Source: Tridacna crocea
Lineage: Eukaryota > Mollusca > Bivalvia > Cardiida > Cardiidae
Assembly (NCBI GenBank): GCA_943736015.1
Contig: OX031070.1
Coordinates: 39,920,173-39,984,172 of the forward strand
Direction of reading: 5' to 3'
Length of the DNA stretch: 64,000 nt
How positions within the stretch are numbered: position 1 is the first letter of the stretch; each line of letters starts with the position of its first letter. This document shows, in pieces, positions 33,901-45,900 of this stretch. The position numbers and the translations under genes are program-made. The notes below the pieces were generated by a model. It saw only the letters and a program-made list of their open reading frames with translations. It was not told the DNA's origin and searched no databases.

Positions 33901-36900
33901 AAGTCTTTTGAAAACATTGTAGAAAAAGGAGAAAATGCTGGTAACCAGCATTTTCTCCTTTTCCCACAATGTTTTCTACATCATAAAAAAACAGATTACT
34001 CCATTTGAACCCCATTGAAATTGTCGTCTGCAAATGCTTTCAATTTGGACATAGCTAAAATTTTGTTGTCTGGTAAAGTGTTCATGAGATCAATGCTTTC
34101 TCTTCAAAAGAGCTCTTCTTTAGGATCTTTAAAGTCAGCATTGTGTAGTAAAAGTTTAATTGAGCTACCATAGCGCTAGCTGAGTAGAAAGTTTTGTAAA
34201 GAGTTTAGATGCTACATAGCTCAATTAATCCATTACCACACAATCCCTACTCTGAGAAAGAAGCCTTTAGAAAACATTGTGGGAAAAGGAGAAAATGCTG
34301 GTAATCAGCATTTTCTCCTTTTCCCACAATGTTTTCTGCCCTTCCCAGAACAAGTTTCAATTTTTCAGACACCTTTATTTTGTCGTCTGCAAATGCTTTC
34401 AATTTGAACCAGTCTAAAATTTCGTCGTGTGGTAAAGAGTTAAGGATTTTTCCTGCATTTTTTAACTGATGATTTGCCAGTTGGAACCTTCCTTAATACA
34501 ATACATGTAACGCCAATGAAAAACAGAGTAGAAAACAGGATATAAAACACAATACATATAGTTACTTCTCTGGCTATTATATTTTGTAGGAAAACAATGC
34601 TTTCTTTGTCATCACTAATCTTATCATATCAGAAGAACAAAGTCTTGGTTTATGTGAGGAGGTAAGTGTCTTTTCTTACAGAATGGACCATTCCAACAAT
34701 GGATCTGGTTTCATACATTTTTGTTATCCCCCGCCGAAAGGCGGCGGGGGATATGGTAATAGTCTCCGTCCGTCCTTCCGTCATTTCGTCATTCCGTCCT
34801 TCTGTCCTTCCGTCCTTCCGTCCCACATTTTTGTCCGGAGCATATCTCCAAAATATAAAAGCTAGGAACTTGAAACTTTACACACATACAGAACTAATTG
34901 AGGAGAAGTGCAGTGCATAAGAACCATAACTCTATCTTCAGTATTTTTGGAGTTATTGCCCTTTGTACACTTTTTTTCTGGTATTTTTGTCCGGAGCATA
35001 TCTCCAAAAATATGAAAGCTAGATCCTTGAAACTTCACACACATATAGAACTCATTGAGGAGAAGTGCAGTGCATAAGAACCATAACTGTATCTGAAGTA
35101 TTTTTGTAGTTATTGCCCTTTGTACATTTTTACTTTGGATTTTTGTCCGGAGCATATCTCCGAAAGTATAAAAGCTAGGAACTTGAAACTTCACACATGT
35201 ATAGAACTCATTGAGGAGAAGTGCAGTGCATAACAACCATAACTCTGTCTTGAGTATTTTTGGAGTTATTGCCCTTTGTACTTTTTAACTTTGGATTTTT
35301 GTCAGGAGCATATCTCCAAAGGTATAAAAGCTAGGAACTTGAAACTTCACACACATATAGACCTAATTGAGGAGAAGTGCAGAGTACAACAACCATAACT
35401 CTGTCTTCTGTATTTTTGGAGTTACTGCCCTTTGTAAATTTTAACTTTGAATTTTTGTCCGGAGTATATCTCCAAAAGTATAACAGCTAGGAACTTGAAA
35501 CTTCACACACATATAGAACTCATTGAGGAGAAGTGCAGTGCATAAGAACCATGACTGTATCTGAAGTATTTTTGGAGTTATTGCCCTTTGTACATTTTTA
35601 CTTTGGATTTTTGTCCGGAGCATATCTCCGAAAGTATAAAAGCTAGGAACTTGAAACTTCATACACATATAGAACTAATTGAGGAGAAGTGCAGTGCACA
35701 ACAACCATAACTCTGTCTTGAGTATTTTTTGAGTTATTGCCCTTTGTAAATTTTTACTTTGGATTTTTGTCTGGAGCATATCTCCAAAAGTATAAAAGCT
35801 AGGAACTTGAAACTTCACACACATATAGAACTAATTGAGGAGAAGTGCAGTGCACAAGAACCATAACTCTAACTTCAGTATTTTTGGAGTTATTGCCCTT
35901 TGTAAATTTTTACTTTGGATTTTTGTTAGCACATTTCTATTTAGATTCACAGGCTTTTTTTGACTGATTACCCTTTGATGAATTTATCCTGTTCTGGAAC
36001 AAGTGCTAGTTTATTTTTCATACTTATTATCCCCCTGGTGGGGGGGGGGTATGTGGTAATAGTCTCTGTCAGTCCCTCCTTCCATCCCCGATTTTTATCT
36101 GGTAGATAACTTAACCAGTATTTCAGATACCAACTTCAAACTTCGTAAGTGGATAGATCTCGTTAAGGAGGAGTGCAGTGTACATGAATGACAACTCTGT
36201 CCTTCAAATTTTTGGAGTTATTGTCCTTCGTTATTTTTCAGGCTTAATTTTTTTTTCTCTAGCACATAACTTGAAAATTGTTTCACATATCAACTTAAAA
36301 ATTTGTATGTGTCTAGATTTCAATAAGGAGAAGTGCAGTGAAGAAGAATAATAACTCTAACTTTCATAATTTTTGAGTTATTACCCCTTCTTATTTTTCA
36401 GGCTTAACTTTTGTCCAGAACATAATTGAAAAACTATTTCAGATATGAACATGTAACTTAATCGGTGGATGGATCTTACTGTGAGGAGTGCAGTGTACAA
36501 GAACGATAACTCTGGCAATATGATTTTTGAATTATTGCCCTTTGTTATTTTTCAGGCTCAATTTTTGTCCAGGACATAACTCAAAAATTATTTCAGTTAA
36601 TGACATGTTTCTTCATACGTGGATAGATTTTATTGTGCGGGACTGCATTGTACAAGAATGATAACTCTGCTTTTTATGATTTTTGAGTTATTATGTAATG
36701 AAATCCTGTGCCATGGAACAAGGGAGCTTAATGTATAAACTTATCATGGACCAATAACAAAAAGGCCACATGTACATGCAAAACACAATACCTCTTATAC
36801 GTTTGTATCAAAAAAGGTCTTTTTCGGCGGGGGATATCATTTCAATGAAATTGCTTGTTTTGTTTGGTGTAGTCATATCACAGTGTCCAGAGCATCTATC

Positions 36901-39900
36901 CAAGTGCACCTACAATTTCTATTGCCAGCCCTTTCCAGGCAACTTGCTGCTTTTCAATACTTTTGAAGAAAAACTGTAAGAGGAGTTCGTGACACAAAAT
37001 TACAAGTATTTTGTACTCCGGCAGACACACAGATGGATGGAAGGACACACAGAGAGGCAGGCTGATTCCAGTTTACCCCCGAAAACATTTTGCAGGGATG
37101 TAATAATGAAAACCTATGTAAGCCTGTGACCCCCTGGACAGGATCAATTTTGACCTAAGGGCTATGATTTCAAGCATCTTAGGGTAGGTTCATTAGGTGA
37201 AGCTGCATGCGAATGTAAATCCAGGTAAAACCTGCCACCCTTGGGGCAAAGCCAATTCTGGCCAAAGAGCCATTATTTGAAGAAATCCAGTAGAAGGCCA
37301 TTAGATGAAGGTATATGAAGTTTGGTTAAAATTCCATGGGTACTTTCAGAGAAGATGTTTGATAAAATAGTTAACACAAGCATGCAGGGATGCACACATG
37401 GGCACATCCAAGCACACATACACAACAAACACAGGGTCATGGCATAAGCTATCTGGTGTTTGGCTAGTGGAGCTAAAAACACTTGGAAGTTTGTCAGAAT
37501 GTTTGTTTTGATGATATGGCTTGCAACACGCGAAAAGGGGCATTCGGATATTTGCGTAAAGTGTCGTCTCGGATTAGCCTTGATACAAGTTCAGTATGTA
37601 AAAAACTTGGTCAGAATGTTTCTCTTGATGACATCTTGGAAGAGTTTGGTAAAACCTTGTGTACAAGCTAGTCTTGAAATTTTCAGTCCAGTAACTATGA
37701 AAGCTTGTTAGAATGTTTGTCAAAATATCAAAGAGATTTAGAAAGGATCATATTTTGTCTAAAAGGTCACATAAGCGACTTTAGGGCCATTATGGCCCTC
37801 TTGTTAAAAAAGGTTTTCAAAAGCTGCCAACTGCAGGGAAACAAAAAGTGGTGTTTATGTGGGAGGGGGTTAGGATCATTGTGGTTGTCTTTTTTTGCAG
37901 GATTTAAGCGTTCCTGGGGCTGACTGTACTGATGACAAAAGTATCTGTGTAGAAGGGCAGCCATTTTTAACAGGAGATGGTATGTTTACAATTTCAATGT
38001 CAGTGATAGTTATCTCTTTACTTATTCCTTTCCCAAACAAGCCCTTGTTTTTACGTGTCTGCTGTACAAATTTTTTGAAAACACTGTGGGAAAAGGAGAA
38101 ATTGCTCATAACGAGCAATTTCTCCTTTTCCCACAGTGTTTTCTGCCAGTTAGGATAATTGTCTGCCTTTGTTATGAAAGTTGAAATTGTCGTCTGCAAA
38201 CTCTTTCAGTTTGGAAGAGTCTAAAATTTGTCGTTTGGGAAAGGGTTAACAACAGAATTTTAGACTCATTGGAATATTGAAAGCTCTTGCAGACAACAAA
38301 TTCTGTATGGCTCAAATTGTGAAATTTCCGTTTGTAATGGTAGAAAAAAATGCAGAAAAAGGAGAAGAAGCGTTACCAGCACTTTCTCCATTTCCCAAAA
38401 TGTTCCCAAAAGGGTTCTTGCTCAAGGTGGTTGAAATTGCAGATTGTGTGGAAAAGTGTTTTACTGCAATTTAACTTGTATGAACTCGCTACCAGTTGAC
38501 AAAATTTTAGACATGTCTAACTTAAAAGCATTTGTAGATCACAAAATAAAGGTGACTCAAAAATTTACCAGCATTTTCTTCCTTTTCCTAGATGTTTTAT
38601 GAGAGTTTCTTCCTCTGGGTCATAAAAACAAACGATTGTTTGGTAAAGGGTTATTAAAAAAAGAAAAAAAAAAAAAAACGCTAAGGGAAGTGGTAAAGAG
38701 TTAACCCTTTACCACAAAATGCCAACATTTAACAACCCTGGGAAAAAAGCCTGATGAAAGCATTATTGGTAACCAGCATTTTCTCCCTCTCCCACAATGT
38801 TTTCTACTCTGGCAAAATCAAAATGAATGAGCTGCGTGTTTTGCCACAAACTATTTTTCACAGTGAACACTTTTGTATAGCAGTAAAGACCTTTTTAGCT
38901 ATTGTGATCGGTCAGGGTAGGTCGTCCGTCTGTCCTCCTAAACTAACGATCAGATTTCAGTCAAACTTCACAGAAATGATCCTTAGGTCATGCTCTTTCA
39001 AAATACTTCAAAAAATTGAAATCAGTGAAGAACTCTGGTTTTTTTCATAAAATAGATGTTTTTATGTTTTTTGTTTTTTTTGCAACAACCACATATTTTT
39101 TCAGTAAGCACTTCTGTTTCAAATTTTAATCATAATGTTTTTTCAGGATTTATGACTGGAAAATGTATCAACTCTACACGATATCCAGGAAAGAAGAGTT
39201 GTGAAATACATGCTTGGTGTCCAACAGAGGATGGCAGGATGAAGCCGTGAGTAAATTGACTCCTTATCACTCAGTCCCGAGTTTTAACGACCCTCATGGA
39301 GAAGCATTTTGAAAGCATTGTGAAAAAAGGAGAAAATGCTGGTAACCAGCATTTTCTCCTTTTCCCACAATGCTTTCTAACCTTTCAAAAACAAATTTCA
39401 TCATATTGGACACTTTTAATTTGTTGTCAGCAAAGGTGTTGAATTTGGAAGAGTTCAAAATATGGTTGTGTGGAAAAGGGTTAACCCTTTACCAAACAAT
39501 CCCAGGTTTTTACGACCCCGAGATAGAAGCCCTTTGAAATCATTCTAGGAAAAGGAGAAAATGCTGGTAGCCAACATTTTCTCCTTTTCCCACAATGCTT
39601 CCAATCCCGCTGGAAACAAATTTCAATATTTGAGTCACATTTATTTTTGTCATCTGCAAATACTTTCAGTTGGGACCAGTCTAAAATTTTGTCATTTGGT
39701 AAAGAGTTAACTGACCTGCTCTCAACCCCTGGGCTGTTATGGACCATGTATGGACAGTGTAGATCAAGATCTGACTGCTTAGAATATGCAATCTGGTCTT
39801 GGATCTTCATTGTTTGATAAGGAGATATACTTTCTCTTAGAAATAATTTTGGAATAGCAAAATTTGGATTTTGGGTTTGAAAGTTTTATTTTACTTACTT

Positions 39901-42900
39901 AGCAGTTTAAGGGGTTTGTCTGTACTTAACAAATTTCATGATTTTTACAGCATGTAGAAAGAAGGTTATTAAAAACATTGTAGGCCAAGGAGAAAATGCT
40001 GGTAACCAGCATTTTCTCCTTTGCCTGCAAGTTTTCCTACCACTTCAAAGACAATACATGAATATACATTTAGTATATCATCTACAAGTGATTTAACTTT
40101 TTACCAAATGACAACAATTTAAAAGTGTTGAAAATACTGTCAAAGGACAGATTAATGTGACTTAAATATGGATTTTATCCGTGATATTTTAGGAAACATT
40201 GTTGAAAAGGGACAAAATGCTGGTTAGCAACATTTTGTCCTTTTCCGGCAATGTTTTCAAAAGCTTTCCCTGCAAGGTCATAACAACTTGGGATTATGTA
40301 GTGATGGGTTTAGAATAAAAAGCCTGCTGTTTTGACTGTAATTCTATTGATTTTACCCTGTGATTTTTTTTTGGACGGTAAACAGTTTATATAATGAACC
40401 ATATACCACACATTGTAGACTTTCAACGACTCTAGGAAAGAAACCTTTTGAAAACATGGTGGGAACAGGAGAAAATGCTGGTAACCAGCATTTTCTCCTA
40501 TTCCCACAATGTTTTCTTAGAAAAATTGCACCATTTGAACCATATTGAAATTTTCATCTGCAAATGCTTTCAATTTGGACAAGTCTAAAATGTTGTTATC
40601 TGGTAAAAGGTCAAACGAGACAATTAGTTGATGTGCTGTATGTTACAAAAAGTGTACTACATGTGTGTTACGGATCATGTATCGAAAATGTATTTATAAT
40701 TGAGTGATAAGGACGTTTATGTAAAATTTTATATTTCCTTAAGAAATTGGATCTTTTCCCCCTTTCTCCTTTCAGGCCTGACCCTGCTGCCATTGCTGAA
40801 GCAGAAAATTTCACTGTATTTATCAAAAACAACATCGAATTTCCAAAGTTTGGTGTGAAAAGGTAAGAGCTTTTTTAAAAGCTATACCAAACAGCTAAAT
40901 TTTAGACTGGTAGACAACAAAATAAATGTGACTGAAAATTGGAATTTATTTTTGGAAGGATAGAAAACCTTTACCAAACTTCTACATTTTAGGCTGGTCC
41001 AACTTAACCCTTTACTCCATAGATACTTATTTCTATGCATTGCTTGTAGGAGCCTTTGGAAAACATTGTGGCAAAAGGTGAAATTGCTCGTGTCGAGCAA
41101 TTTCATCTTTTGTCACAATGTTTTCTATGCTATCAAAAGGTGTCATATACACATAAGATAGTTTCATCCTTGGTGTTATTAAGGGTCAATTTGAGACACC
41201 ATAGAAATGCCTTATGGGGTAAAGGGTTAAAAAGCATATGCAGATGATATAATAAATAAGATGGAAAAATTAACATATGTTTTGGGAAGGGTAGTAAATA
41301 GTGTGAAAAAAGGAGAAAATGCTGGTTAATTCTCCTTTCCCACAAGATTTCAAAAAGCTTCTATCTTGGGTTCTTAGCTGGCTTATGTCATGCACCAGTG
41401 TTCACCATGCCTCTGTTCTACCGTCCACCTGTGCAGGAATTAACTTTTATTGCAAACATCTGCTCTAATACTACACATCAAATTTTGATGAAACATCACA
41501 GAAATGATCCTGTCAGAATTTCTTGAAAGAATTTTTTTCTTAGAAAAAGAAATTCTGGTTGCTATGGCAACAAATCTGAAAGATATGGAAAATGTTCGAA
41601 GACTTGTCTGAAGCCGTAAGGCCCAGGGCTACCAAATTTGGCATGTAGGGGGTCACAAATTTTACATTGGCTTGCATAGGTAAAATTTAAAAATCTTATT
41701 ATATCTAGCCATAAGGCCTTGGGCTAAAAAATTCTTCTTCTAGCTTTATCTAGTGAGTATCTACCAAGGGGGCCCAAGTTACAGCCCTGAGGTCAAAATC
41801 GGCTCTATCATGGGGATCACAAGTTTTAGATTGTATATATGCTGAAAAGTTTGTAAAATCTACTTATTACCTACCATAAGACCTAGGACTACAAATTTTG
41901 ACCCTTGTCTCAGGGGTCTTATGTTTAACAGGGTCCTTTATTGAGGAAACCTGGAAAATCTTCTTGCTTACAACCACACATTCTAGACCTGTATTCTTTT
42001 ATAATTATGGGGTTTTATCTTGTGGACCTCTAACAGGATTCAAGTAATTATAGCTCTGTGGTCAAAAGTGGCTTTGCCCTGAGGGTAATTGCTGTCTCTG
42101 TCTGTTGAGGTTTTATAGAGAAAACTGAGTATGTTTAACCCATTACCAAACAACAAATTTTAGGCTGGTCCAAATTGAAAGCATTTTCAGATCACAAAAT
42201 GAAAGTGACTGAAAATTTGAAATTTGTTTTGTGAAAGGTAGAAATCATTGTGGGAAAAGGAGAAAATGCTGGTTACCAGCATTTTCTCCTTTTCCCACAA
42301 TGTTTTCTAAAGGCGTCTTTCTCAGGGGCATCAAAAGTAGGGATTGTGTGGTAATGGGTTAAACCAAATGGTCAGGTAGTGTAATTTTTGGCATGTAAGG
42401 TTTTTACTTATTAGCCAGTGGAGCAACACAGGGCCATCATGAAACTGTGGTTTAAAAGTCAGGGTTGTTTGGCAGAAGGTTGAGTTTTTATACACTAGTT
42501 GATCATTTTCCACAATGTCTTCTACTATTCACAAAACAAATTTCAAATATTCAGTCACTTTTATTTTGTCGTCTGCAAATGTTTTCGATTTGGACAAACC
42601 TAAAATATTACGGTTGTTTGCTACTGAGTTATGATATAAATTTTGCAAACAGTGGGTACATTACCAAAAAGAAACTTTTTTTTTCTTATTCTAAAGTCTT
42701 TGCCAAATAGTTATGATCAAGAAAAAGACTTTTGAAAGAAAAGGGAAAAATGCATGTTACCAGCCTTGTTGCCTTTCCCCGAATGTTTAATATCTATTTA
42801 TAGGCAATTTCTATCTTTTGAACCAAATTAATTTGTAATCTACAAAAGCTTTTAACTTGGAATGAATGAAAAAATTTGTTTAAATGATTTTTGCAGTGAG

Positions 42901-45900
42901 AAAAAAGATTTAACCCATTACCACACAATTCCTACTTTTGACGCCCTTAAGAAAGAAGCCTTTTGAAAACACTGTAGGAAAAGTAGATAATGCTGGTAAC
43001 CAGCATTTTCTCCTTTTCCCACAGTGTTTTCTACCCTTCCCAGAACAAATTTCAACTTTTCAGTCACCTTTATTTTGTCATCTGCAAATGCTTTCAATTT
43101 GAACCAGTCTAGAATTTTGTCGTGTGGTAAGGAGTTAAACAGAGAAGTGAATCAGTTTCAGAAAAAAATGAACAAGTCAGGAAAATTTTGAAAACGGAGA
43201 AATTGTACAAAAACACAGTCTCTTATGATAGCATCTGAAGACAACACAATTGAAATTGGCACAAATAGATTAAATATTTTGAAAGGGTAGAAGACATTGT
43301 TGGAAGAGAAGAAAATACTGACAAGCAGCATCGTCTTCTTTTCTCGTAGTGTTATCAGTATGTTTCTTCCTCATGTTGCGTATATGGGATTGTTTGGTAA
43401 AGGCTTTGATTGTAGGTTTCATCTTCCCCTATGCTTACAGACGCAATGTCCCCTCTTTCGTAAACGAATCCTATTTGAAAAGCTGCCGCTTTGACTTTGG
43501 CGCGAATGACCAATGTCCAATCATGGAACTGAAGACCATAGTTGCAGGGGCAGGCTCCAGCAATTTTAGCAGTATAGCTAGACAGGTATCATAATTATGA
43601 GGTGGAGGTAGTGTTGTAGTCTGACTTTAAGTAGTTTTAGATTTCATAATCCACTATTGTGTATTTAGATTTTAACCACTTACCTATGTTTGCATGACCC
43701 TGTTGAAATGCATCTTCGCGAGCCAAGGTTATGATCACTACCTGGATCTTACCTTGGTTGATTGAGCCGGATTTCGAGATTTCCACAACACGCTCCCTAT
43801 TGGATACTGCTTATTATCTCCCTTTAGATGTTGTTTCTTATAGCCAATGAATTGTCGTTTTACAAACCGCTTACGAATACAATAATTCAACATGAAGCAA
43901 TAACCACAAACATACTTCGACATTCCATGGTCAAGTGCTTGGATATAGCCTAAAACATCTGATAATTGATTGGTCACATTGAAACCTTATGTAAATATTT
44001 TTCGTCTATGTTTTCTTCGGTAATAAATCATTACAAATCTTGCACACATCCACGAAGGTATTTATATTTACCTTCTATTTTTATTGCGACCCTGTTCTAT
44101 TTTTGTCAAAGATGAAATGCTATGAGCAATTTGATTTGATGCAGTTAGAGCTAGCTGCAACCAATGAAAATGCAACTTGGGTAATCTTCGAAATCAAGCT
44201 TAATCTGCCAAGGGTAGAGTGGCGTAGTGGATTGTAACCCTTGGCTTGCAATGATGGTGGAAATGCTGATAAGTAGCATTTCTACAACATTCTCAAGCAT
44301 TAACCCTTTACCAAACGACCAAATTTTTGAATGGACCACAAAATAAATATGACTCAAAAATTGAAATTTGCTTTCAGCAGGGTATAAAACATTGTGAGAA
44401 AAGAAGAAAATGCTGGTTACCAACATTTTCTCCTTTTCCCACAATGTTTTCAAAGGGCTTCTTTCTCAGGGTTGTAAAAACCAGGGATTGTGTGGTAAAG
44501 GGTTAAGGTGCCAAGTTGGTACATTTTCATTTTGTAAAAAAGACATAGATAGTCTGTTTTTAGCTCACCTGAGCACAACGTGCTCAAGGGGAGCTTTTAG
44601 GATCACCCGGTGTCCGGTGTCCGTCGTCCGTCGTCAACAATTCTTTAAACATCAACTCCTCCTAAACCGCTGGGCGGATTTGGACCAAACTTGGCAGGGA
44701 TGTTCCTTGGGAGGTCCTCTTTAAAAATTGTTCAAAGAATTTGATTCCATCAAAAACTCTGGTTGCCATGGCAACGAAATGGAATTTTTTAGCAAATTCT
44801 TTAAAAATCTTCTCCTCTGAAACTGCTGGTCGGATTTTGAAATAATTTCACAGATATGTTCCTTGGGTGACCCTTTTCAAAAATTGTTCGTGAAATTGTG
44901 ATTCGTCAAAAAATGTGGCTCTGGTGAATGGGGGCTTCTTGCACTATACAGAAATGAAGGAATTCTTAAAAATCCTTCTTCTCTGAAACCGCTGGTCAGA
45001 TTTTGAAATAATTTGACAGAGTTGTTCCTTGGGTGACCCTTTTAAAAAATGTTCGCGAAATTTTGATTGGTCAAGAAACATGGCTCTGGTGAATGGGGGC
45101 TTCTTGCACTATACAGAAATGAAGAAATTCTTAAAAATTCTTCTTCTCTGAAACAGCTGGTTAGATTTTGAAATAATTTCACAGACTTGTTCCTTGGGTT
45201 ACCCTTTTCAAAAATTGTTCGCGAAATTTTGATTGGTCAAGAAACATGGCTCTGGTGAATGGGGGCTACGTGCACTATACAGAAATGAAGAAACTCTTGA
45301 AAATTCTTCTTCTCTGAAATGGCTGGACAGATTTTGAAATAATTTCACAGAGATGTTCCTTGGGTGACCCTTTTCTAAAATTGTTCGCAAAATTTTGATT
45401 GGCCAAGAAACATGGCTCTAGTGAATGGGGGCTACTTGCACTATATGGAAATGAAGAAATTCTTGAAAATTCTTCTTCTCTGAAACCCGTGGTCAGATTT
45501 TAAAATAATCTGACCGAGATGTTCCTTGGGTGACCCTTTCCAAAAGCTGTACATATAATTTTGATCCGTCAAGAAACATGGCTCTTGTGAATGGGGGCTA
45601 CTTGCACTATACGGACATGATGAAATTCTTTAAAATTCTCTTTCTCTGAAACCCCTGGTCAGATTTTGAAATAATTTCAGAGAGATGTTCCTTGGGTGAC
45701 CCTTTTCAAAACTTGTTCGTAAATTTTGATCCATCAAGAAACATGGCTCTCGTGGATGGGGGCTACTTGCTCTTATACAGAAATGAAGAATTCTTAAAAA
45801 TTCTTCTTTTTGAAACTGATGGTCAGATTTCGAAATGACTTTTACAGGTGACCTTTTGAAAATTGCTTGGCAAAATTATAAATTTGGTTCCAATGTTTCA

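Noticed and set aside
34862-35668. Long minus-strand frames of repeated ~52-residue units
   Set aside because: They come from the 156-bp tandem repeat, a multiple of three; residues change freely between units and no start or domain is seen.
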